In this document: positions 16,222 through 22,587 of the stretch, in pieces
Layout of the letters: every line of letters starts with the position of its first letter
Position numbering within the stretch: the first letter of the stretch is position 1
Assembly: GCA_023384455.1 (NCBI GenBank)
Contig: JAHDWH010000052.1
Coordinates: forward strand, 1-32,999
Reading direction: 5' to 3'
DNA from: Caldilineaceae bacterium
GTDB taxonomy: Bacteria > Chloroflexota > Anaerolineae > Caldilineales > Caldilineaceae
Length of the DNA stretch: 32,999 nt
The notes under the pieces: generated by a model
Databases searched by the model: none
The model's input: the letters and a program-made list of their open reading frames with translations, nothing else
Told to the model about the DNA's origin: nothing
Program-made: the position numbers and the translations under genes

Positions 16222-17805
16222 ATGCCCACGACTGCCGAACTTCTTGCCGATGCGCTCCACACCGCGGGGATCGATATCGTCTTTGGTATGCCCGGCGGCG
16301 AAGTGGTGGCCGTGCTGGAAGCCATACGGCAACGGGGCATCCGCTTTGAACTGATGCACCACGAAAGCAGCGCCGTCTTTGCCGCGGATGGCTACGCCCG
16401 GGCCACCGGGGGCATCGGCTGTGTCTTGACGACTCTGGGTCCCGGCGCGACGAATGCGGCGGCGGGTATGGCCCACGCCTGGCTGGACCGGGCACCGGTC
16501 GTGCTCATCACCGCGCAAAAACCCGAGGATCTGCTGCCCGACTACACCCACCAGGTGGTTGACTTGCAGGCCATCTTTGCGCCGATCACCAAAGCCACCG
16601 TCAAAGTGACCGCAGAGAACGCGGCCAGCGCCCTCCCGGATGCCATCGCCCTCACCCGTCAGGGACGCCCCGGCCCCGTCCACCTGCAACTCAGCAACGA
16701 AGAGGCGGTGAAGGTGGCAGGTGGTGCTCCCTTCCATTCACCATTTACCATTCACCATTCACCATTTGCTATCTCCTCTTTTTCCCCCTTCCTCTCCGCC
16801 AAACGCCCTGTCATCCTGGCCGGTCTTGGCCTGGAGCCGGAAGCCCCCTACGCCGCACTGCAAGAGTTGGCCGAAGCCGCCCACGCCCCGGTTATCGTGC
16901 TGCCCAAAGCCAAAGGGGCTTTACCCGACGATCACCCCCTCTCGGCGGGCAGCCTCGGCCTGACCCGCACAGACCCGGTATACGAGATTCTGGACGAGGC
17001 CGACTGTGTGCTGGCCGTGGGTTTTGATGTGGTGGAATTGGTGAAAAAGTGGCAGCATCCCGCGCCGTTGCTCTGGATTGCCAACTGGGCCAACGAAGAT
17101 CCGGTGCTGCCCGCGGCCGCCGAGTACGTCGGACCCATCGGCCCGGCCCTGCAACAGTTGAGCGACAACGCCTTCGCCAGCGACCCGGTCTGGGGCGCGG
17201 CCCGCGTCCAACAATTACGCGAAAAACTGGCCGCCCGCCTTCTCCCCCAGCCGCCAGCCGGGAAGATTCTGCCCCAATCCTACCTGGCCGCCATGCGCCG
17301 CCACCTGCCTGCCGACGGTCTGCTGGTTGTGGATGTGGGCAGCCACAAAATTTTCAGCAGCCTGGAATGGCCCGCTCTGCACCCCAACCGTTTCTTTCTC
17401 TCCAACGGACTCTCCTGTATGGGCTTTGCCCTGCCTGGGGCCATCGGAGCGGCCCTGGCCCGCCCCGGCGAGCCGGTGATGGCGCTGATTGGCGACGCGG
17501 GGTTGGCAATGTGCCTGGGTGAGTTGAACGTCCTGGCCCGTCTGGGGCTGGCTGTCATCGTCGTCGTGCCTGTGGACAACGCCATCGACCTCATCCGCGC
17601 CCACCAGCAGCGCCAGGGCGCGCCCATCTACGGCACAGAATTTCCCGCCCCCGACTTCTGCGCCATTGCCCGTGCCCACGGCATCCCCAGCGCCAAAGCC
17701 ACCAGCCAAGCCGAATGCGACGCGGCTCTCTTCCAGGCCGTCGCCAGCGGCGGCCCCTTTTTGGTAGAGGTACACATCGACCCGAACGGCTACCGATGGG
17801 GATGA
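16222..17805 (+). CDS. ThDP-dependent acetolactate synthase-like enzyme
   Basis: This 527-residue protein has the three-domain layout of ThDP decarboxylases and acetolactate synthase large subunits. The PYR domain (~1-170) has FGMPGGEVVAVLEA and HHESSAVFAADGYARATG with the activating Glu48. The central domain is ~185-330 (LSAKRPVILAGLGLEPE). The PP domain (~355-527) has LIGDAGLAMCLGELNVLARLG then VVPVDNAIDLI, the ThDP/metal motif in which the usual GDG and NN read GDA (424-426) and DN (452-453). The start is chosen by AAGGAGGG seven bases before 16222. The PYR-central linker is encoded by a tandem heptamer. The substrate is unclear; no small regulatory subunit is adjacent, so a catabolic 2-oxoacid enzyme is as likely as anabolic acetolactate synthase. 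Confidence 0.88.
   Translation: MPTTAELLADALHTAGIDIVFGMPGGEVVAVLEAIRQRGIRFELMHHESSAVFAADGYARATGGIGCVLTTLGPGATNAAAGMAHAWLDRAPVVLITAQKPEDLLPDYTHQVVDLQAIFAPITKATVKVTAENAASALPDAIALTRQGRPGPVHLQLSNEEAVKVAGGAPFHSPFTIHHSPFAISSFSPFLSAKRPVILAGLGLEPEAPYAALQELAEAAHAPVIVLPKAKGALPDDHPLSAGSLGLTRTDPVYEILDEADCVLAVGFDVVELVKKWQHPAPLLWIANWANEDPVLPAAAEYVGPIGPALQQLSDNAFASDPVWGAARVQQLREKLAARLLPQPPAGKILPQSYLAAMRRHLPADGLLVVDVGSHKIFSSLEWPALHPNRFFLSNGLSCMGFALPGAIGAALARPGEPVMALIGDAGLAMCLGELNVLARLGLAVIVVVPVDNAIDLIRAHQQRQGAPIYGTEFPAPDFCAIARAHGIPSAKATSQAECDAALFQAVASGGPFLVEVHIDPNGYRWG
16734..16768 (+). repeat. Tandem heptamer CCATTYA x5 inside the ThDP enzyme gene
   Basis: Five 7-base units read CCATTCA, CCATTTA, CCATTCA, CCATTCA and CCATTTG. 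They encode the low-complexity linker PFHSPFTIHHSPFA between the PYR and central domains. Seven is not a multiple of three, so gain or loss of one unit would shift the frame. Heptamer tandem repeats of this style are known as dispersed intergenic repeats in other bacteria, notably cyanobacteria. Confidence 0.85.
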
Positions 17806-17852
17806 CAGGATGAAGGAATAACGAGAAAGCATCATCCCTTCATCTTCTCATT

Positions 17853-17881
17853 TTGCATCTCCCCCGCCCCCGCGCTATAAT
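17853..17881 (+). promoter_or_regulatory. Sigma70-type promoter upstream of rpmG
   Basis: TTGCAT (17853-17858) and TATAAT (17876-17881) are separated by exactly 17 bases. The -10 is consensus; the -35 matches at three of six positions. Transcription would start near 17888, giving a leader of ~145 bases before rpmG that contains the hairpin element at 17935-18003. Confidence 0.6.
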
Positions 17882-17917
17882 AGTTCAGTTAGATTTTTGC
17901 CTGCATTGGATTGACTG

Positions 17918-18031
17918 AAGGAGAGGTAACTACTCAGGGTGCGACGCACTCGCCAGGAGTAGATTCCACTGCAAAATGGGTGTGGCGAGTGCGTCGCACC
18001 CTGGACCTGAGTAGATACAAGGAGAGATAAC
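17918..18031 (+). repeat. Dispersed hairpin element, copy B, flanked by a duplicated Shine-Dalgarno block
   Basis: Perfect 21-base inverted arms lie at 17935-17955 and 17983-18003 (core GGTGCGACGCACTCGCCA). The outer arms TACTCAG and CTGAGTA add to the palindrome. Flanking it are AAGGAGAGGTAAC (17918-17930) and AAGGAGAGATAAC (18019-18031), a 13-base direct repeat with one difference. The right-hand copy is the ribosome-binding site of rpmG. This looks like an inserted palindromic element with a duplicated target. Confidence 0.8.
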
Positions 18032-18032
18032 A

Positions 18033-18194
18033 ATGGCTAGGAAAGGCCCCCGCGTACTTGTCAAGCTGCGCAGCACAGAGAGCAGCCATATGTACCTGAG
18101 CGAAAAAAATCGCCGCAATGACACCCAGCGGCTGGAGTTGAAGAAGTACGATCCGACTCTGCGCCGTCATGTGATTTACCGGGAAACCAAATAG
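18033..18194 (+). CDS. rpmG: 50S ribosomal protein L33
   Basis: This 53-residue basic protein ([19 protein letters not shown]..., ending [16 protein letters not shown]) is ribosomal protein L33 of the large subunit, near the E site. The terminal block KKYDP-LRRHV-YRETK is diagnostic. It contains no cysteine, so it is the zinc-free (C-minus) form. AAGGAGAG lies just before the ATG. It is a single-gene unit here, with its own promoter at 17853-17881 and a terminator after the stop; the usual neighbours secE, nusG or rpmB are absent. Confidence 0.95.
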   Translation: MARKGPRVLVKLRSTESSHMYLSEKNRRNDTQRLELKKYDPTLRRHVIYRETK

Positions 18195-18224
18195 TCCGGT
18201 TCGGTAACTCAATTTGCATAAAAT

Positions 18225-18268
18225 GCCGCCGGTCTCTGAGTCTATCTCGTACCCGGCGGCTTTTTATT
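18225..18268 (+). terminator. Intrinsic terminator after rpmG
   Basis: GCCGCCGG (18225-18232) pairs with CCGGCGGC (18253-18260), leaving a 20-base loop, followed at once by TTTTTATTT. It starts 30 bases after the rpmG stop codon and ends before the next gene, so it closes the rpmG transcript. Confidence 0.8.
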
Positions 18269-18299
18269 TCACTTTGTCCGCCAGATAGGAGAAAAGCCG

Positions 18300-18695
18300 A
18301 TGCCCCGATACGCCTTTTTTGTCGTTGCGCTGTTGATCGGTGGATTGTTTCTGCTGGTCCGGGTTACGCCTGGTCAGGCCGCGGCTCCCCTGGCCCTGAC
18401 CCCCGTCCCCGAACCGGCCACCAATACGCCGCTTCCCCCCGCGACAGACACGCCGCTCCCTGCGACCAATACGCCCGAACCGCCCCCCACCAATACACCC
18501 GAACCCGGCCCTACCCATACGCCGCTGCCACCGACGGCTGTGTCACCGGGCCACACACCCACGCCCCCCCCGCCAGATACCCTGCCCGAGACCGGTGCTT
18601 CCGATCCACAGGCTGACACCCTGGGCTGGCTGGCAATCTTCACCGGCGCGGCCGCGTTGATCGTTCTTTTCTCCCGCCGTGCCCTGCGCGGTTAG
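18300..18695 (+). CDS. Small Pro/Thr-rich cell-surface protein with LPETG sorting-like signal
   Basis: This 131-residue protein has an N-terminal signal sequence (~5-20, cleavage likely near GQA/AAP at ~27). A stalk of degenerate NTPEP/DTPLP/HTPLP repeats follows (~34-92). The C-terminus has LPETG at 95-99, a hydrophobic segment at ~109-124 and then SRRALRG, the layout of an LPXTG sortase substrate, although the 9-residue gap between LPETG and the membrane span is longer than usual. AGGAG precedes the ATG. Its last 17 bases overlap the start of the C25 peptidase gene, implying translational coupling. It could be a wall-anchored spacer or partner for the peptidase. No sortase gene is in the window; a plain C-terminal membrane anchor is the alternative. 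Confidence 0.8.
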   Translation: MPRYAFFVVALLIGGLFLLVRVTPGQAAAPLALTPVPEPATNTPLPPATDTPLPATNTPEPPPTNTPEPGPTHTPLPPTAVSPGHTPTPPPPDTLPETGASDPQADTLGWLAIFTGAAALIVLFSRRALRG

Positions 18696-21558
18696 CCGAC
18701 CCCGGCCCCGGCGATGGTTCTTCGGGATCGTCTGCGCGTGGCTGTTGCTGGCTGGCCAACTGCCGGCAGCAGCCCAGACCGTCCCTCTTGCACCGCCGGC
18801 CGCGGATGCCGGCGGCTGGACGATAGACGACAGCGGAGAGGGTGTCACCCTGGCCTGGCAGGCGACCGGACGAACAGTCTGGCCCGAAGCAGAAATCAAC
18901 GGTCTGCTCTTGCCAGCTCGCCTTTTTGCCTTTGCCGGCACAGGCCCACTGCTGCCCCGGCTGCGCATCCACAGCCAGCGCAGCCAGCCGCTCTCGGCAG
19001 AAGAGGCTGCGCTCCCGCGCGTCACGCCACCCGTCCCCCAAACCATTGACGGCGCGCCCCGCCCCGGTCTTGCCCCTGCCGTTACACCCACACTGCCCGC
19101 AGCTCCTGTCACAATCCTGCGCCGGGGACGGATGCGGGGCGTCGATCTGCTGGTGGTGGCGGTCAGCCAGCGCTTTAGCCGTTTGGGGCAGCCCCACACC
19201 CTCAGCGCCCTCCACTTTTCGATAGAAGGCGCGCGCCTTCTGGAAAATATCCCCACCCCAGCCGAACTCTCTGACCAGCCTCTGCGCCTGGCTGATGTGC
19301 CCGCTCCCTGGCCTCTGCTGGGCCAGAGCCGGGTGCGGGTGCGGGTGGAGGAGACGGGGATGCAGGAAATCCTGCTGGACGATCTGCGGGGGATGGGCTT
19401 TCTGACTGATGCTTCTCAGGCCGGCCGACTGCAACTTTTCCGCAACGCCCAGCCCGTGGCGCTGGAAGCCCCGGGGGATCGGCTGGGTTTCTACGCGCCC
19501 CCGCCCGGTGACCGCTGGAACAGAGCCGACTTCTATCAACTGCTCCTGCTCGACACACCGGGCCTGCGTATGCAGCATCGGCCACCGGTCGGCCCAGGCG
19601 CGGCCAGCCTGCCCACCCGCGCCTGGGCCTGGGAGACGGGCCGCTGGGCTGCCCCGGCCATCTACGACTCCACCCTGGCCGGGGAGGACGGCGACCACTG
19701 GTTCGGCCTGGACCTGCGCGCCGGCCCCGAATTGCCCGTCATTACCCACACGTTGCCCATCTCGTCCGTCCTGCCGCCCCTGGCCGCCAGTGCCACTGTC
19801 ACTCTCCACGTCGCCGGTTATACGAAGGGCAACCATCAACTGCGGCTCACAGAGTCGGGCGGTGGGGTTGCCCAGCTTTTTTGGGAAGGAAGCGGTGAAC
19901 GCAGCCTCTCCTTTGCCGTTGACTCCCGCGGGCAGAGCCTTGCCTTGGCCACAGTGGAGGGGGCCGCGCCCGACGGAGTGCTGGTCGATTCGATGACCTG
20001 GCAGCGTCCCGTGGCTCTTGGCTTCGGCTATTCCGACGGTCTCTTCGTCAACGGCGCCGAGCAGAGCCTTCTGCACCTGTCACAGGTGGCCGCGATCAGC
20101 CGCCTCTACGACATCACCGACCCCCGCCAGCCTGTGCGGGTAGAGCTGCCAGCGCTCACCGGCGGCAGTCTGCTGCTGGAAAGCGCACCCCACAGCCGCT
20201 TCCTCCTCCTGGCCGACCAGACCCGGCTCTTCTTTCCACTGGTGGTCGGTGGGCAAAATACAGAAGTTCGACTTCTTGCAGAAGTCGAACTTCTAGCGCC
20301 ACCCCGCGCTGCCCAGCCCAGCCTGGAATTGCTGCCGCCCCTGGATTTTGCGCCCTTTCTCAACACCGACGCCCTCTACATCGCCCCGGCCCGCTTCCAT
20401 TCGACTCTGCAACCCCTGCTCGAACAGCGGGCCAGCCAGGGCTATAGCGCAGGGCTGGTAGATGTTGCGGCCCTCTACGAAGGCTGGAGTGGCGGCTATG
20501 TGGACCCGGCGGCTATCCGGGATTTTGTGCGCTGGGTGACAGCCAACAGCAGCCGCCCGCCCCAGGCTGTGGTGCTGGTGGGCGACGCCACCAGCGATCC
20601 CCTCAATTATACCGGGCGCAATAACACCAACTTTGTTCCTCCCTACCTGCTGCCTGTGGACCGCTGGCTGGGTGAAACCGCCTGCGATAGCTGTTTCGGC
20701 CAGGTGGATGGGGCATCGCCCCTGGACGATTCCCTGCCCGATATTCCTGTGGGACGCATCCCGGCCAAAAGTGCGGACGAGGTGGCCTTTTACGTGGAGA
20801 AACTGCTGGCCTACGAGCGCACCCCAGCGCCCCTGGCCGAGCGTTCCCGGGTGGTGGTGGTGGCCGACAACTACCGGGACGCCAACGGACAGGTGGACGG
20901 CGCGGGGGATTTCGCCATTACCGCGGATGCGGCTGTGGCTGAACAGCCCCCTGGCACGCAGATCGAGCGTATCTATTACGACCCTTCTCCCAGCCACACC
21001 CAGAACCCCTGGCGGGAGCCGGACGGGGTTGTGGCCTGGCGCAAGACCCTGGCCGCGCTCAACCGGGGCGCAGGCTTTGTCACGTACGCCGGCCACGCCC
21101 ACCACTGGCAGTGGGCCTCCACCGACCTGAATGTGGAGCCGCCCTATCTGTTGGGGCTATACGATGCGGATGGGCTGACCAACCAGGCAAATCTGCCAAT
21201 TCTGTTGGCGATGAGCTGTCTGACGGGGATGTTTCAGTTGCCCGCCTTCAGCGGTACAACCATCGACGAGCGGCTGCTGTTGCACACAAAAGGGGGCGCG
21301 GCCGCCATCTGGTCTTCTGCCGGGATAAGCCCGGCCTACGGCCACGACTTGCTGCAACGGGGATTCTACCGTCAATTCTGGTCACTGACCGGGGACAAAC
21401 GCCTGGGCGCGCTCACCCAGGCCGGCTACCTGGCCCTCTTTGCCGAGAAGGCCTGCTGCCAGGAGAGCCTGCGTACCTTCGTCCTCCTGGGCGATCCGCT
21501 GACAATCCCCCAGGCCGCGGCGGAGCGAAAGGTGTGGATGCCGTGGGTGGGGCGGTGA
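18679..21558 (+). CDS. Secreted C25 (gingipain-like) cysteine peptidase
   Basis: This 959-residue protein begins with a GTG codon inside the previous gene, and has a signal peptide (RPRPRRWFFGIVCAWLLLAG, cleavage near AAAQ/TVP at ~33). Residues ~35-560 are beta-rich N-terminal domains. The catalytic C25 domain covers ~565-940, with VVLVGDATSDP, DRWLGETACDSCFGQ and PDIPVGRIPAKSADEV. The catalytic His806 is in TYAGHAHHWQW and the nucleophile Cys847 in LLAMSCLTGMF, followed by GGAAAIWSSAG and LLGDPLTIP. This is the caspase-like fold of gingipains and type IX sortase PorU. It ends KVWMPWVGR without a type IX sorting domain, so it is probably exported by Sec. Residues ~528-540 are encoded by a perfect hairpin. 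The family call is firm; the target proteins are unknown. Confidence 0.9.
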   Translation: MPCAVSRPRPRRWFFGIVCAWLLLAGQLPAAAQTVPLAPPAADAGGWTIDDSGEGVTLAWQATGRTVWPEAEINGLLLPARLFAFAGTGPLLPRLRIHSQRSQPLSAEEAALPRVTPPVPQTIDGAPRPGLAPAVTPTLPAAPVTILRRGRMRGVDLLVVAVSQRFSRLGQPHTLSALHFSIEGARLLENIPTPAELSDQPLRLADVPAPWPLLGQSRVRVRVEETGMQEILLDDLRGMGFLTDASQAGRLQLFRNAQPVALEAPGDRLGFYAPPPGDRWNRADFYQLLLLDTPGLRMQHRPPVGPGAASLPTRAWAWETGRWAAPAIYDSTLAGEDGDHWFGLDLRAGPELPVITHTLPISSVLPPLAASATVTLHVAGYTKGNHQLRLTESGGGVAQLFWEGSGERSLSFAVDSRGQSLALATVEGAAPDGVLVDSMTWQRPVALGFGYSDGLFVNGAEQSLLHLSQVAAISRLYDITDPRQPVRVELPALTGGSLLLESAPHSRFLLLADQTRLFFPLVVGGQNTEVRLLAEVELLAPPRAAQPSLELLPPLDFAPFLNTDALYIAPARFHSTLQPLLEQRASQGYSAGLVDVAALYEGWSGGYVDPAAIRDFVRWVTANSSRPPQAVVLVGDATSDPLNYTGRNNTNFVPPYLLPVDRWLGETACDSCFGQVDGASPLDDSLPDIPVGRIPAKSADEVAFYVEKLLAYERTPAPLAERSRVVVVADNYRDANGQVDGAGDFAITADAAVAEQPPGTQIERIYYDPSPSHTQNPWREPDGVVAWRKTLAALNRGAGFVTYAGHAHHWQWASTDLNVEPPYLLGLYDADGLTNQANLPILLAMSCLTGMFQLPAFSGTTIDERLLLHTKGGAAAIWSSAGISPAYGHDLLQRGFYRQFWSLTGDKRLGALTQAGYLALFAEKACCQESLRTFVLLGDPLTIPQAAAERKVWMPWVGR
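20262..20294 (+). repeat. Perfect 15-bp inverted repeat inside the C25 peptidase gene
   Basis: AGAAGTTCGACTTCT (20262-20276) and its exact inverse (20280-20294) are separated by the three bases TGC. It is read in frame as TEVRLLAEVELLA between two propeptide segments. A perfect 15-base stem in coding sequence is unexpected by codon choice alone and looks like a small palindromic repeat captured in the gene. Confidence 0.85.
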
Positions 21559-22116
21559 TGTCTTGAGTTTGGCACTTTGGAGATGAAGGCAGGTGGTCAA
21601 AGTGTAGAAATCTGAGCAACCGAATACAACCGACATCTGGTGAGATAGGGCAGAATCGGCGAATTTGGTCCAAAAGTGGCAGAAATGGCTGGATAGAGGG
21701 ACTTAGGCTCTGGTGGAGGCCAGGATAGCGTTGAATAGTAACTGTTCACCCCCACCCAACCTCCCCCACTGTGGGGAGAAGTCGATCCACTTCCCTCCCT
21801 GGATTTGGTCGGTTGGGTTTGTTGGTCGCTCTGGGTAGGGACGCGGGGCGGTCGTCGGGTGCTGATTCCGGGAATCGCCCACCTGATTTGGGGTTGACGA
21901 AGTGGTGCTGGGCGATTCCCGGAATTGGGTGTGCGTGCCCTCACCACCCCCTGGCCGCTCCTCTCCCAGCTGGGATGTGGGTCGGTTGGGTTTGTTGGTC
22001 GCTCTGGGGGAGGAGGGGGGCGACCCTCAAACAGACCCGGCCCCTCCAACAGCGAGGGGGCGGTGAGGGCGATCTCCCAACACCCGCCCCTCGAAAAACC
22101 GCCAGCGTTTTTGGGG
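21559..22116. repeat. Repeat-rich intergenic region after the C25 gene
   Basis: Within this 640-base gap I see three structures. GTCGGTTGGGTTTGTTGGTC followed by GCTCTGGG occurs at ~21808-21835 and 21981-22008. GATTCCGGGAATCGCCCA (21865-21882) is inverted at TGGGCGATTCCCGGAAT (~21907-21923). A GTAACTGTTCA plus CCCACCC block at ~21738 recurs at ~12248. An ORF of 125 codons (21771-22148) runs through these repeats, but its low-complexity Trp/Gly-rich translation and repeat content argue against a gene. Confidence 0.7.
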
Positions 22117-22146
22117 TTGGACCAATCGGGCGGTGTAGCCTACAAT
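22117..22146 (+). promoter_or_regulatory. Candidate sigma70-type promoter for the MoaD-like/AOR pair
   Basis: TTGGAC (22117-22122) and TACAAT (22141-22146) have an 18-base spacer. Five of six -10 bases and four of six -35 bases match consensus. Transcription would begin ~22153, about 48 bases before the MoaD-like start codon, which is a normal leader length. Confidence 0.5.
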
Positions 22147-22200
22147 AGCTGTAGCGGTAAAGCGATGTAGGCCATTTTGTTTTCCAGGGTAAAGTTCGCT

Positions 22201-22422
22201 ATGTCCATCACAATCAAAGTCGCAGGCAGTTTGAAACAGCACATCCCACCGGGCGCGTCGATCCCCGACGCCGCCACCGTCGGCCAGGCCATCGAGCGGC
22301 TGGCCCTGCCCGAAGTCGGCTCCCTGCTGATGCTGGTCAACGGGCAGATGGTGCATTGGCACACGGAACTGAACGACGGCGACACCCTGGAACTCATCCC
22401 GGCCATCTGCGGCGGGGCGTGA
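22201..22422 (+). CDS. MoaD/ThiS-like sulfur carrier protein with C-terminal Gly-Gly-Ala
   Basis: This 73-residue protein has the ubiquitin-like MoaD/ThiS pattern: SITIKVAGSLKQ, the central TVGQAIERLALPE, SLLMLVNGQMVHW and NDGDTLELIPAICGGA. MoaD carries a thiocarboxylate on a C-terminal Gly-Gly for molybdopterin synthesis; homologues sit beside aldehyde oxidoreductases. The start at 22201 removes eight non-family residues from a longer frame. It precedes the AOR gene by 165 bases on the same strand, matching a role in making or inserting the tungstopterin. The oddity is the extra alanine after Gly-Gly, which would have to be removed before activation by a MoeB/ThiF-type enzyme. Confidence 0.85.
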   Translation: MSITIKVAGSLKQHIPPGASIPDAATVGQAIERLALPEVGSLLMLVNGQMVHWHTELNDGDTLELIPAICGGA

Positions 22423-22432
22423 GTTGAAGATA

Positions 22433-22499
22433 GGAACACGGATGACACGGAAAGGACGGATTTGCACGGATTCAATCTGCGCAATCTGCGTCCCTCTTT
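22433..22499. repeat. ACACGGAT/ATCTGCG dispersed repeat between the MoaD-like and AOR genes
   Basis: The run GGAACACGGATGACACGG, then GCACGGATTC and CAATCTGCGCAATCTGCG, is a variant of the ACGCGGAT family also found at 10508-10594. It occupies much of the 165-base gap between the two genes. If the genes are co-transcribed, the repeat lies inside the mRNA. Confidence 0.75.
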
Positions 22500-22587
22500 G
22501 CATCGTTTGAATGTGCCCACTCGGGCGCGAAGACGAATCTCATCATCGCACAATCCCATCTTTTCAACCACAACGGAGGAATTTCTC

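Noticed and set aside
18300..18695. Possible type IX secretion link for the C25 peptidase pair
   Set aside because: No type IX C-terminal domain or por/gld genes are visible; only the peptidase family is shared with those systems.
21771..22148. 125-codon plus-strand ORF before the MoaD-like gene
   Set aside because: It is made of the direct and inverted repeats of that gap, and its translation is low complexity.
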